Below, piece after piece: positions 16,673-28,799 of a stretch of DNA of 64,000 nt (its first letter is position 1; each line of letters begins with the position of its first letter). The translations under genes were made by a program, and so were the position numbers. Where the stretch lies: contig BDSI01000180.1 in assembly GCA_003117195.1 (NCBI GenBank), positions 126,441 through 190,440 on the forward strand. The letters run 5' to 3'. The notes under the pieces were generated by a model. It saw only the letters and a list, made by a program, of their open reading frames with translations. It did no database searches and was not told the origin of the DNA. Source of the stretch: Eudorina sp. 2006-703-Eu-15. Its lineage: Eukaryota > Chlorophyta > Chlorophyceae > Chlamydomonadales > Volvocaceae.

Positions 16673-19600
16673 TTAGCCGCCGGCAGCAGCACCGATCCGT
16701 TGTCGTCTCGGTGGCAATAGGGCGTCGCTGTCGTACCGGATCATCACCGTTTGCTGTAGCGGCGCGCCCTGCTGCTGTACGATGTCGTACACGTAGTACA
16801 CGTCGGAAAAATACGGCGAGCGGAGGATCTCGTCCATGGAGGGCCGTTCGCAAGGCGCCAAGCGCAGGCAGCTCTCCAGCAATGCGACCAGGTGTGGTTG
16901 GCGGGCGGCACAGGCATGGCCCAGCCTTTCAGCGATGAAGGCGTGGGGGTTGTACGGCGGCAGGCTGCACGAGGCAGCAGGCGGGCGGCAGCAGGGCGGC
17001 GGGCGGCGGGCAGGCCACTGACAGTTGATTGATGCAAAATTGATGAGAGCGCGCAGTAGTATAGCGGCGGCGAGGCAGGTCATCATCCATGGATGCCGTT
17101 CTTTATTTATTATAAGATTACGAAAGGCCACGCACGGCCTCCATCTCATCATTAATCAGCAGCCGTGATGACGTAAGCCTCTGCTGCACGCGCGCGCGAT
17201 CCTCGAGAAAATATTGTCACGAGCGCGCGAACTGCCGTGACAAATATCACCAAGTAATAACGGTCGTAACGGTGTATGACTTAGCAAGTCTATCTAGCAA
17301 AGGTTGTTTTCCGTACGTAGCTAGCTAGCTACGTAGCTAGCTCGCGCGCGCTTCCGTGCGTGGACGATCGCGAGAACGTTAGCGGAAAGGATAGGCCAGC
17401 AGACCCCACCTAGCTTCGTACCCGCTATACCCGCCGCCGCCGAGAATACATTTATACTATTCACGAACACCTTGCTGATGCGTGCGATATATATTATTCA
17501 TCATGCATTCGTACGTTAATAATGATTCACGCACGCACGAACGTACGTGCGGCCGCTGGCGTGCAGGGCAGCAGTCGTGCGTGCGTGCACCCGCTGCCCT
17601 CCTGCCCACCTTCCGATGCTCATGGCCCGATACAGCTGGTCCACCAGGTTCTTGCCCGCGATCAGCGGCCGGCCGGACGCCAGCTCCGCGACCGTACAAG
17701 CGTACGACCACACATCTGCGCACGTGCGCAAGCAACCGAGCGAGCGATCACCGCAAAACACATAGACACAAACGTAAATAATGTTAATGCGTGCGTGTTA
17801 CGTACATACATATATATCTTCCTATCTATCCATCCGCTGCTGCAGCAGGCTAAGCAGGCCTAGCAGGCCTGGCCCAATCAAGGAAAGCATTGTCGTTCGT
17901 TGGCAAATAATATAACATATGTAGATAGAGGTGCACGCACGGGGTACGTCGGTGCGTACTATGGGTGCACGCCGCAGCAGGTAGGCGGCAGGTCGGTCGG
18001 GAACTAGCAAGATACGGTAGTGTACATGTGCAGTGCATGCGTGCGTGCGTGAATGCGTCCGATTGTAATTATTGGTTTTATTACAACATTCGTTGCTGTT
18101 AGTTGTTATAATTTGTTTTTAAGGAAGATAGAAAGGACAAGGCAGGCAGGGGAACAAACCGTACATACATACCAGTTGCGCAGCTGCAGCGCCCGCCAGT
18201 CAGCAGCTCCGGTGCCCAGTACCAGAAGCAAGTAGTGCGTTGTCGTCTGCTGCATGTCATGCGACAAACGCAGGTGGAATAAATACGCAGGTGGAATATA
18301 TATATAACCGTCGAATAAAACAATCCGTTTCACTGCTGTATACATATATCGATACTACGTAGGGATTGCATGGATGACTGCTCATTACTAGTTAGGAAAC
18401 ATAGCTATATTATAATTTTAATATTGTTTATGTACAACATAGATTAGAACGAAAGCAGACTAGCATATACAATTTACCCACCCATCCTTGCTTCTTAGAC
18501 GTCGTACATGCGTCAACGAAACAACCCAATATTCACGCTACGCACCTTTCAGCGACGCCCCAGCAGGTGGAGGTGGATACGAAAGCGCTTGTCACTAGGT
18601 TCGCGACCAGGCCCCGCTCCACCGTGTTATCCAGAAGAAGGCTGACAGGGCCGACGTCGCCATGTACGACCTGCACGCGCGCGCACATGTATATATACGC
18701 CGCGTGCGCACGCGGCGGCGTGCGCGGCTGATGAACGATGCAGGTATGACATATACATACATATAACCGCGACATAAACCCTTAGACAGCGAGGGCCCGG
18801 AAGCCTATCCACACTGTAACGGTACTACTACAATATATAATTATAATAATAATATATAATATAATATAATATAATATAATATAATATAATAATATATAAT
18901 ATAATATAATATAATAATATATAATATAATAATATATAATATAATATAATATAATATAATATAATATAATATAATATAATATAATATAATATAATATAAT
19001 ATAATATAATATAATATAATATAATATAATATAATATAATATAATATAATATAATATAATATAATATAATATAATATAATATAATATAATATAATATAAT
19101 ATAATATAATATAATATAATATAATATAATATAATATGATATAATATAATATGTTATATAATATTATATCTGTTTAGAAGATAACTTCCATATCCCTCCC
19201 ACCCTGACGCAACACCTGTATGTCTGGGAGGGAGGGGTGCGTACACAATAGTGATAATAAACAAAGCAAGGCTGCATAGCAGAGGGTAACAACCATCGCG
19301 ACACCACGTATGTAGCTAGTACGTAGTGCACCGTATCATAAGCTTGCTCAGGTCAGGCGACACTACCGCGGTTAGGTGGTTCAATGTCCTGGGTTCGAGT
19401 CCCAGGGTGACCCCCGACATTGTTCGGGAGCATGAGATTATGGCTAGCTGCTGAGATGTGGATTTGAGATCACAGTTGATGGATTGAGATTCGCACGCTA
19501 GATCGGTGGCGATTGCTGAACCCTCTGTCTCTACGGATGTGCGGGTGAATGGATGAGGTGGGATCCTAGTTGGCAGGATCAACCGCCTTGGACCCTTGGT

Positions 19601-20255
19601 TCGTATGGCAAAGGTTCGGTGTGATGATGGTTGAAGGCGTCCTATCTATAGCATCATATAAAAACCGCGACATAAACCCTTAGGCAGGGCCCGGAAGCCT
19701 ATCCACACTGTAACGGTAACGGTAACGGTATAAGCTTGCTGATTGCCAAGGAGTAGCGTGACTAGCTGCCTGCGTGCTGATTTGACCTATGTAATTATAA
19801 AGCGAAAATCGTTCGACTAACAAAAATAAAAAAGCACGCGCGCGCCGCGAGCACCCACGCACGCAATCCCACGCAGCCACGCACGCACCTGTTTTGCGTG
19901 CAGGTGTCGTAGCGCCAGCGCCAACTGCCACGCCATCAGCTTCACCTCCCGACCAGAGAACCCGCCGCCGCCTGCGTCTGTAGCTGAACAAAAATCTTGC
20001 CGACGACGGCGAGTGGTTAGGACGGCGGCAATTGGTTCCGAGGCCACCTTCTCGGTGCTGCGTGCAAGGCGTCGCGCGCGCACCTGCTGCGCGTCGCCTG
20101 CTGGTGACTTGTATGCGGCGGCGGGGGCGGTGAAGGTGGAGATGAGACGAGCCGCCTGCTGGTAACGGCGGTCCTGTACGGCGTCGTCGTTACCATAGTC
20201 GTCGTCGTTGTCATCGCAGCAGCAGTTGGTGGCCGCAGGGTTTGCCTTCGTCTCT

Positions 20256-20288
<33 letters not shown>

Positions 20289-20527
20289 GCCGCCGCCGCC
20301 GTCGTCGTCGTGGCGTCTTCGTTACGTGCTCCACCGTTTGGTGGCGGTAGTGGCGGCGGCATGGCCTCCGCCGCCGCCGCCGAACGTGTCCAACAACCAA
20401 GCAACCAGCTCCTCATCATAATACCCACGCACAATGATCGATGGTGATGCAGTAAGCCACCGGCCCTGGTAGCCAGCAGCCCTGGGATGAAGACGACGAT
20501 GTGGAGTAGTTCGTTGAGATCACGCAC
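16673..20527 (-). CDS. Protein-kinase-like gene, copy 1 (predicted pseudokinase; 5' end unresolved)
   Basis: Minus-strand exons, gene order: open 5' region 20527 to about 19990 (possible N-lobe, HIVVFIPGLL), 19889-19971 (KLMAWQLALALRHLHAKQ, helix E), 18546-18670 (VVHGDVGPVSLLLDN, catalytic-loop position), 18173-18249 (FWYWAPELLTGG, APE motif), 17610-17715 (DVWSYACTVAELASGRPL, subdomain IX) and 16673-16964 (CERPSMDEILRSPYFSDV, subdomain XI). All borders are GT-AG and phases agree. The loop reads HGDVGP where active kinases have HRDLKP; Asp is kept, while the Lys and Asn positions are not. The DFG position reads TSAF. It is probably a pseudokinase of CMGC-like layout. Glycine loop and VAIK exons are not found; a hAT MITE and a SINE-like repeat lie immediately upstream. 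Confidence 0.65.
18766..18828. repeat. Partial copy of SINE-like repeat
   Basis: The segment from AACCGCGACATAAACCC to CTGTAACGGTACT matches the 3' part of the repeat at 19459-19735 and at 20957-21235. The long ATAAT microsatellite starts directly behind it, as if grown from the element tail. Confidence 0.65.
18829..19165. repeat. (ATAAT)n microsatellite
   Basis: About 340 bases of the 5-base unit ATAAT with a few unit-length variants, inside the intron between two kinase exons of copy 1. It is extremely AT rich compared with its surroundings. Confidence 0.97.
19340..19735 (+). mobile_element. Possible tRNA-derived SINE
   Basis: At 19389-19405 lies a perfect tRNA T-arm (stem CTGGG/CCCAG, loop TTCGAGT) containing a consensus RNA polymerase III B box, GGTTCGAGTCC. 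A 5' A box is not clear and no complete tRNA cloverleaf can be folded. The downstream body (19459-19735) recurs at 20511-21235 and ends in a short tandem tail AACGGT x3, as SINEs do. It lies in intron sequence of the kinase-like gene. A decayed tRNA gene next to an unrelated repeat is the alternative. Confidence 0.5.
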
Positions 20528-21235
20528 AGCAGTTGATGGATTGAGATCAGGGTGGCTATCTTAAGATATAAATATCTATTCGGCCGAAAAACTTCTGAAA
20601 TTTTAGATACTTTTGGCCTGCCAAAACATGGAGTTTAAGATACTTTGACCCCTCGTGTGGGACATGATATCTTACCGTTGACATATACTCGGACGAGTGA
20701 TGGGGTCCCCGATATCTCCCACCCGGGGTCGGTTCTCGCCGTCTGCAGTCAACTATGGCTAGTTGTTGCACTTATGGGTTCGGTTCGTGGAAGTTCTCCA
20801 TCAATGTTGCGCCCTGTCCGATGCCCTCTGTAGATACTTCGGGCCGTTTCCAGTTGGAAATATCTCCCCATAGACAGATACTTTCAGCGTTTCGAAGCCA
20901 GGTGTATCTCTGGCCGTAGATACTCCCAAAAAAAAGATAGCCACCCTGATTGAGATCCGCACGCTCGCTAGATTGGTGACGATAGCGTAATAATTGCTGA
21001 GCCCCGCCTCTGTCTCTACGGATGCATGTGCGGGTGAATGGATGAGGTGGGATCCTTAGTTGGCAGGATCAATCGTATCGTATTGGACCCTTCGTACGTA
21101 TGGCGTAGGTTCAGTGTGACATACGATGGTTGAAGGTGTCCTATAGCATCATATCAACTGTGACGTACACCCTTGGGCAGCGAGCGAGGGCCCGGCAGAA
21201 ACCTATCCGTCCACACTACTGTAACGGTTCTACTA
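20511..21235 (+). repeat. Second copy of the SINE-like body, interrupted by a hAT MITE
   Basis: 20511-20547 and 20957-21235 together match 19459-19735: GTTGATGGATTGAGAT, then CGCACGCT, CTCTGTCTCTACGGATG, GTGGGATCC, TTGGCAGGATCAA and finally the CTGTAACGGT end. The intervening 401 bases are a hAT-like element inserted at ATTGAGAT. Confidence 0.75.
20548..20948. mobile_element. hAT-like MITE, family B (complete, 401 bp)
   Basis: Perfect 15-base terminal inverted repeats (CAGGGTGGCTATCTT and its complement) are flanked by the 8-base duplication ATTGAGAT at 20540-20547 and 20949-20956, which fits the hAT target pattern nTnnnnAn. The uninterrupted host sequence is visible at 19474-19481. No transposase. 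A second member lies at 61222-61660 in the opposite orientation. Confidence 0.92.
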
Positions 21236-22540
21236 GCTACATACGTACTATTTATGTATTCATCATACAAAGCGAGCATGTACGGGCTTTGCCCGATCGC
21301 CGCGTCGGTGGGTGCATACGAACAGGTGCGTGTATGTGAAAGGACGTAAGTTAGTCAAGTCCGTCCGGCGGGACGGACATACAGCGGTCAGCAACACATG
21401 TATACATATACACTGATGAACTAAAACACGCATGCAGGACGCACGGAGACTAGGCTGTGGATGGCCAAGCAAGAAATGCACGGAGGTACATACGCGGCAC
21501 ACCTGCCTGTGGTTGCAGCTAGTCAGGGCGCGTCCGTGGCGTGGCGGCGTGCGTCGCGGAGAATTATTAGGTGAATGAACTGACCATTAATTTATGCCAG
21601 CAGCCATACGTCGCCCGATCGGTCGTCTCGTGGCCCAACTACACACCTGTTGCTGCCCCTGACTGCATGACCGTTTGCAGACCTTCGTTTGAAGAATGAA
21701 AAGCAAAACAAACTTTGTGAGAGCACTGCTGCTGTTGGCCGCCGCTGGCTCGCTGAACGCCGGATTTGCACTTATGTAGGATTGAGCGAGTGGCAGCGCG
21801 GCAGTGGCTTATCTCAAATTTACAGTAATCAAAGATACAACATAGTGAATATAAAACCACCCTTGCACACAACCTTTGTTTTTTACCTGCCGCGCGGACA
21901 GCAGTACGATTCGCTGGATTGCTGCAGTTCAACTGACAGCGAACTATGCATGATACGATACGTACGTCGCATAAATGCATGTTGCATGGTCCCCGCGCGA
22001 GTAAGGAAACAGCTACTTGAAGTCAGTATATGTCGGTGATAATAATTATAATAAGGGTGAAATGTATCAGTTGGAATGAAAGCCGCCGGTTTCAGCCGGT
22101 CATGACGTCCTCGCCTGGCGACGTACCGTAGCCGCCCAGCAGCATCAGAGCTCATCCTCCCAACAGCATTGCGAAACAGAGATATATTCTTATTTCTTTG
22201 TGACTTTAACGAGGACAGGAATGGCGTACAGCAAGAATTAACAGATTACGGTTGCAGAAGGCTTTGTCACGGGAAACCGCACATACGTACGGAATGCATC
22301 GGGAGCGGTTTCGTCATCGCCTGCTCATCTTGTGAAGACAACACACATAATTTATCATTATTATCAGAAGTGATCTGCGGCGATCCCGAGGCGCATGCCG
22401 GCGTTGAGGAAATGTATGGTTGGTTGGTTGGTTGGTTGTTACATGTTATACAGGCCTTACGGCTATAAACATGTGTTCCCCCCACAACGGTCATCCGTCA
22501 AAGGGCGCACAAAAAGACCAAAAGAACAAAAGGTAGCAGA
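21236..22540. other. No recognisable gene
   Basis: Short open frames only. A few AG/GT-bordered stretches on the minus strand (for example around 21650-21700) could be upstream exons of the kinase-like copy 1, but I see no kinase motif in them. Confidence 0.35.
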
Positions 22541-22545
22541 ATCTC

Positions 22546-24545
22546 TCATCTCTGCAGCTTTTCCTTCCGCAACTTCTGCACCTGATATAAGAAGTGACCA
22601 AGCTTGCACTGGTCAAACAAAAACATGATTCCGAACATATCCGAGTCATCAGGGAGATCCACCGCTCGACGTAGCGGTTCGTAAACCGGACATTCACTTA
22701 GCACGTGTAGCTCGTCCTCTATCTACCTCTCCACTATTGCAAACCCGGCACGTCCGTGTACTGCGCGGCGTGCGCCCTGGCCCCCGTGCTAATCGCGATA
22801 CCTCCAGATCCCAACGGCCAAGCCGAAATCACATTAGCGCCGTGTGGTGCTTCCTCGGCATACCAGACGTCATATCGATGGCCCAGCTTTCGCTTGTGAT
22901 CGGTCGGTGTGTACGCAAGGCCCATCCAGTTCAGGTACCGACGACACGCTGTCACGCCCGGCGGGCCCCGCCCTGCACTCGCTCCGGCCCTATCAGTGTA
23001 CTCAGGGAAGCCTCTGGGATCCTGATCCAGGCAACGAGAAGACCAATCGTAGAGCAGTCTGCTCCGAAATCCTAAAAGCAAATCTCCAACAGGGGTATCT
23101 AGCGCAACAATGGCCTTGCTTGGCCTTGGCCTCCGCACCGAGCGCCTCCTCCACATGCGCCTTAAAATCGAACCCCAGGGTTTTGAAAATCCGAAGTACC
23201 TTCCCCGCCCAAAAGTATTCATGCTCGTTAGTCATATGGTCCGACTCCAGCCAGCCATGCTTTAATGTCCTCCTCAAGCACAGCCCTGGCTGTTTGACTA
23301 GCCGCTTCCAAAAGCCGAACACCTGTTGAGCCCAAAAGTAGTGCAACGGGAGCTGTGATGTCTCCGCAAACAAAATCCTGTTTGGGGGTAGGCTTGCGCC
23401 AACCTACCACCTTTTACACCTTTCGCAGAAAGACCTTCTGAGCCTCCACCATCGGGTCAGCCATGCTATCGAACACGCCAGCCATGCTACCTGCATTCCT
23501 GACCCTACCTCCCCACTTTTTCACGCGTGCGGAGCCCTCCTCGGAAAGGCCCGTGCCAGCGCGTTGCCCCCACCGTAACCACTCCCTCACTCGCTGCCGC
23601 CCCCTTGTTCCGAGCACTTCACGTATCGCGTCTGGCTGGGCCCCAGACTTCGGCTCCATATGAGAGTAAGGATCTAACCTGAACGTCGAAACAACGGAGC
23701 ATCAGGTCTGGTGCCCAAATCCGATTTGCCTCCAGCTGACGCATCAAAGAGAACACGCACTGCTCTGCGCCCAACATCACAGATTTCCATGCGACAAGAA
23801 TTGAACGGGAGATTGCTACCATAGCGCAAGCCAAGGTATTTCGCGCGCTCCTTGACCGGAATGGCCTGGCCGGCAAACCTGAGTTGCCTAGCGATCTCCG
23901 TGAGCTGTACGTGCTGGTTCTGGGTACCAGCAAACACCAGCAGTTCACACTTGTTCACATTCAACGACATAACAAAAGCGTCACAAAATTCTGCCAATCT
24001 GTCCAACATGAAATGCATACGAGAGGCATGCATCCATTGCAAACATTGTGAGATCGTCCGCGTACAACAGCTCCGGCACTTTCCTCCCCCGGGCGACTGG
24101 TGCTCTGCCCGTCGGGTTCCGGCGCTCATGTTCGTCGATGTAATCCGGAAAGGCCTCGATGAACATACCAAAAAGAACTGGGCTCAGGGGGCTGGCAGCC
24201 CTGTTTCACACCTTGGTCGGAGTTGAACGCTTCGCCACGCTGGCCGTTCACCTTCACTCGCAGCTCTGCCTTGTCGTAGGATCGCCGTAGGGCATCCAGC
24301 TACGTAATCCAGCATCTGGCCGGACAGGCCACGTTCTTTCATCCGTTCCCAAAGGAGCTCACGATCTATCTACGCGATCAAAAGCCTTCTCGAAATCAAT
24401 CTGACAGATCAACAAACCGCCTTGCCCAGGTCTTGTGTACCGTGCTATGAAATGGCGAAGCGTAAAAAGATGATGTTGGGTACCGATACCCTGGCGGAAC
24501 CTGGCGGAGGTACCCATACCCTGCCAAACTGGTGCCAAGCAGGAA
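22546..24545 (-). pseudogene. 5'-truncated LINE, reverse transcriptase and C-terminal zinc motif
   Basis: Read on the minus strand, 24545-24360 gives RQGIGTQHHLFTLRHFI and CQIDFEKAFDRVDR (RT motif A). About 24100-24060 gives ELLYADDLTMFA (motif C). 23960-23820 gives LNVNKCELLVFAG and KYLGLRYG (motifs D and E), then LLSYGAEVWGP. The 3' end has CRVCNSGE, a frameshift, then EDELHVLSECPVY, the usual CCHC zinc motif of LINE proteins, with the stop at 22546-22548. Several frameshifts break the frame and everything 5' of RT motif A is missing. Motif A FEKAFDRVD differs from the 41.8-54.0 kb element, so this is another LINE family. Non-functional remnant. Confidence 0.85.
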
Positions 24546-24879
24546 ATGTATATGGTAGGTGTCGTATGCCTTCGTATGTAACATGTATGACAGACACTTA
24601 ACCACATTAACCATATATATGTATATAAATGTCCTGGTGGAAACTGCCATACGTACGCAGACGTGTATCTACGTTTGTCACCCACCCCCTAATAGGGCGG
24701 GCATGGGACTTCAGATTGGAAGGTAGAAACGAAGGGCAACTAGAGGCAGTCGGGGCGTACACACCATATGTAGGGGTATGTAGGGGCAGGAATTATTCCT
24801 TTGTGGAATCAATCGGGGGGATTTTAGAATGCAAACACTAAGGGGGCGGGTCGGACGCAGTGTTGCACGCTACATACCT

Positions 24880-25190
24880 TGAATAAAAATAATGTTCGAA
24901 ACAGCGAGGCCAAATATTCCCGGACCATCAGAAATCCTACCTGTTAGATATTATTTATTTGACGCTGTAGAGAGCCCGCAAAAATCTGCCCAGTCAACTA
25001 TTTCCTAGACTACGACAAGGTCCAAGAGCGATTCCTGCATCGCACACCTGTCTACCGCCAAAAGACTCTGACGCAGTGTTCCTGACTCTTGGTCACCAAT
25101 CCAACATATACAACATACATCCGCGACGCCCCAAACTCTGCCCTGCCAAAGGTTTTTTTGGCCACTGGCGACGGGCCGGAAATCTGCTAA
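24880..25190. mobile_element. Decayed fragment of hAT-like MITE family A
   Basis: Internal segments match the 15535-16039 element (TTATTTGACGCTGT, CACACCTGTCTACCGCCAAAA, CTGCCCTGCCAAAGGTTTTT), but both terminal repeats are gone and many bases differ. Confidence 0.75.
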
Positions 25191-25316
25191 TCCGGTCGAT
25201 CGGTGAGTGCGGCGGCCAACCACAGCACATACAGGAGGAGGCATGCATCGGGTACGTGTCACCGTGCTCACCGATGCCTCGGCCTACCAGAGGCAAACAA
25301 TCCGGCCCGGCAGCAA

Positions 25317-25351
25317 CCTGAGCAAGGGGCCGTGCGCAACCCTTGCTCAGG
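25317..25351. repeat. Short hairpin repeat, copy 1
   Basis: CCTGAGCAAGGG (25317-25328) and CCCTTGCTCAGG (25340-25351) are perfect 12-base inverted arms. The hairpin and the sequence after it to about 25395 recur at 25710-25790. Confidence 0.85.
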
Positions 25352-25709
25352 GTGTATGTAGCAGCCGCAATCTAGGTAGTCCCCCGCCCGTCACGCCGTT
25401 CAGCAGCCCCGGCAACAGTTGCAAGCAGTGCGCTCCCCCGCTTCCTACGTACGTATGTACCCGTACAGTGCACAGCCGCGCCTCCCAGGGCGACCCCGGC
25501 GTGGGCGCACTGGGTCCCTGCCGTACACTTTGATTGCACGCCTGGCGTTCTCACCCCTTGCTCAGGACGACCGGGGCGGCCACGGAGCCGCGCGCCGCCC
25601 GACCTGCGTGCCCGACCGCTCCTGCGCATGTCCCGGCCCCGGCCTGTCGCGCCCAAACGCCGGTGGCGTCGCGGCGCGTTGCCAAAACGGGCCGGCTCGC
25701 CCGCGGCAG

Positions 25710-25744
25710 CCTGAGCAAGGGGCCGTGCGCAACCCTTGCTCAGG
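25710..25744. repeat. Short hairpin repeat, copy 2
   Basis: Same 12-base arms and loop as 25317-25351, followed by the same GTGTATGTAGCAGCCGCAATCTAG sequence, here split: the shared block runs on to CACGCCGTTCAGC. Confidence 0.85.
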
Positions 25745-25755
25745 GTGTATGTAGC

Positions 25756-25843
25756 AGCCGCAATCTAGTCCCTCGTCACGCCGTTCAGCCCTGTTGCCGG
25801 TGCTCGCTGAACGGCGTGCGTGTCGGGGGCCTAGATTGCGGCT
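25756..25843. repeat. 88-bp composite foldback with two 13-bp perfect stems
   Basis: The outer arms AGCCGCAATCTAG (25756-25768) and CTAGATTGCGGCT (25831-25843) and the inner arms CACGCCGTTCAGC (25777-25789) and GCTGAACGGCGTG (25806-25818) are both exact inverted copies. They are separated by small asymmetric internal loops and a 16-base apical loop. It could be a miniature foldback element or, if transcribed, a microRNA-precursor-like hairpin. The same 5' arm sequence recurs at about 25358-25391. Confidence 0.8.
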
Positions 25844-28560
25844 ATGATGAGTCTGCCCTTCCCTTACTTGGCTGCGTGGGGCCGTTAAAGGCTGCGGGAA
25901 CCTCTTACGGTGACGCCTGATGATTGCTTGTGCTTGCATGTAGTGCAATGGCCCAGTATTGAGGACCGACAGAGGCTGCCCTGATGTTGGACTACTGTAC
26001 GGCATCGCATACATGTGTATGTGCGATCTTCTCTAACGGTCACGTTCTACGCTCGCAAGTCATCACGTTTCTGCTACCGCAGTTCAACGATCTCCGGCCA
26101 TACCGGGTACACAAGCAAGGTGTAGCACGACGTCACCTCGGCCTGAAGCGATCGAACGAAGGGAGATAGTGGACAGAGGTATTTCTTCAACATCACAAAA
26201 GATCAGCTTGTAGATAACAGCAATCACGCTTTACAACTGTAATTATTGGCGGTAGAGAGCTTGCTTATTGACAGTTTGACACTAGGCAAGGACATGACGG
26301 TTGCGACAACGAATCATGTCAAGCGAGCGACCAGCAACAGAGGATACGAAACCTTGGGAAACATGTCATTTTCAAACGTCGATGATGTGAAGCAGACTGT
26401 GTATGGATCAAGTGTACGGACAATAGTCCATGGCGGTTTGGTAGCGCATTTCAATATGGTGATAACATTCATGTAGACAATTGAATGCATAAATGTAAAA
26501 TACATTTTGGGATACGACGAAGATCCTCCAACAACGAGGAAAGGCTGACCGGAGTCAACTTTGGGAAGATACCCACTCCTTCACCCCCTTCGCCTACTTA
26601 CCGCGTCAAAGTACTTCCGCACTGAAAGGTTGGTAATCTTGGCGGAAATGACCTGAGTTCGCTTAAGTTGGTGCATGTCAACGTCCTCCGCCCCGTTTCT
26701 ACATCAAATTTAAAGCAGGATCTACATATGAAATTGATAATCACTGCCATTTTATTGTTTTTTATCGCGACAAATTCGTTGTGCATTCGATTGACACTGA
26801 TAGGACGTACGATCCGATCCTTGCTGTTACGTATGTAGACACATACAATTGATTGCCGCTTCGAATCTGTGCTGGGGAAATACTGAAACCTGGCCAAACT
26901 AGCAAAACAAGCAGGACGGAAGGTGCTGACAGGCGGGAGGTCCAAAAAACCAGATGGAAAGGGACGGATTAGACGGAAAATGTGCCGATGCTAGGATATG
27001 CTGGATCCCAGGGGACTTGGGGGGGGCGGGGCCGGGGGCGGGGAACCACCCATGCACACATATCTAACATCTCGCCCGATCGGATTATTGGGTTGGCGAC
27101 GGAGCTAGCGCTAGCTGGCATGTGACCGGACAAGAAGTGCGTGGGCTGCACGCATATCCATACATGACGGCCTTATTATTACCACCTTGCTTGTATCATC
27201 TTGCTTGCTTCCCTTGTCAGATAGGCGTAATAGTGGCCGTCAATCTAGAGGTACTAGAGGCCGAAATGGCTAATAAAATGGCCGGGAGTTGGACTGTGCG
27301 TGGTCTGCTGGAGCTAGCTGCCTTACCCAGGACGGAGAGTAAATTTATGGCAGCAGGTGAGTGAGCTTGAGGGCGGGCGGGCAGATAGCATGTTTCTGTG
27401 GGCGGGAGGGCTGGACGGATATGGCGGGGTGCGTGGCCGGCCACGCTGTGTAGCTAGGAAGCTCTGTGCCATCCAATGGGTGAGCAGAGATAGAGCAAGC
27501 GAGGGTGCCGTGGTCAGTCGGGTGTAGATCGGTGTATATATGTGCGGGCACGGCGATGATGAACAGACAGGTAGGCGGCAGTAACAGATAGATGGAGGGG
27601 ATGCGCACGAGTCAGCGGCGGTGGGTAAGATCAGTGTAAGGGTAGGCGGGCGACTGCTTATTCAGCTTCCATCCAGGTGCGCCTGGGACCATAAAAACTC
27701 CTAATATTTGCACGCAGCAGGCGTTTTGTCCAGTTGAAAAGAATACCGCCAGGAAAAGAACACGAGTTAGTTGTGGTATTCGGTGTGTGCAAGCAAGGGA
27801 AACCCGCCCTGGAGAACCGGTGGTTTTTACTACCATCCAAAAGAAGACGTATGTCCATACATACAGTAGCCGTCCAGCCACGGGCACGACCCCCCATAAA
27901 CACATACATGTCAGCGTTCCATAACGCCTAATCATATTCTGGTGGCCGGTTTATGCATGGAATCCAAAGTAGGATTAAAACAAAACCGCTTTCTCTGGGA
28001 ACTTTTCTTTTTTCATCAATCAGTCTTCAGTGGGCAGTTCTCCTGGTCGTCCCTTTCCTTGCAAACTTACCGACGAAAGCCGTCTCGCTATTTATTTGTC
28101 GTCATCGCGCGCGGTTTTCTATTGATCGCTTCCTTCATATTATTGCATCAAATTGTTACTTGCTTTGCTTCCATCTATCTACAGTAAACGCATTCATTCT
28201 AGAAACCGTAGAAACCGAGCAATTAGTATCGATGAACGAAACGAATCTTGCCCTGCAAAGACACCTTTTCGTAGTGCGCCTCTTCGTATATTTCCTTAGT
28301 ATCATTACTTTATTTTAATTATGGGTGCCACCCTATTATTAGCAGCACCGATTTCTACATGACCATCACGGTACGAAAGTAGTGCACCCGAAACTGGTTG
28401 GACTAGTTGGACGGTCTTTGAAATGTGCATCCGCGGCCACCAGTTTTTCATGGTATTTATGCTCTGCAGGGCCTACGTCCTTACATTAGATACTCCCTGA
28501 AGCGCACATCCCTGGCGCATTTCTTAGGGGACTGAGCTGTACGTCTGCCTGATCACGCCT
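25844..28560. other. No recognisable gene
   Basis: Composition is more AT rich than average. Open frames of 60-120 codons (for example 27953-28318 on the plus strand) show no recognisable domain or repeat and may be chance. Confidence 0.35.
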
Positions 28561-28799
28561 CACCACCCGCTCATGGGGTGGCGCCACCTGCTTCCCACGT
28601 CACGATATGCCATAGACATTCGCCTGAGCCCTCTAGGGGTCTTTCGGAGCAGTACATACGTAGTCTGCCGTCATGCATGTGTGTGGCGCGACCCCGCGTC
28701 AGCGAGTTGTACAACAGCGAGCATTTGGCCTCGATACCACTATGAGCGAGTTAGAGCAGCGCACCCAAAGCACGCCACGACAGCGCCGGAAACACCGCG

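Noticed and set aside
19355..19417. A functional tRNA gene
   Set aside because: The T-arm is perfect, but acceptor, D and anticodon arms cannot be folded at normal lengths.
20208..20447. Plus-strand Ala/Val-rich open frame
   Set aside because: It is the antisense of the low-complexity 5' region of kinase-like copy 1 and of a CCG repeat.
25317..25790. CRISPR-like array
   Set aside because: Only two hairpin copies with unequal surroundings, and the genome is eukaryotic with introns.
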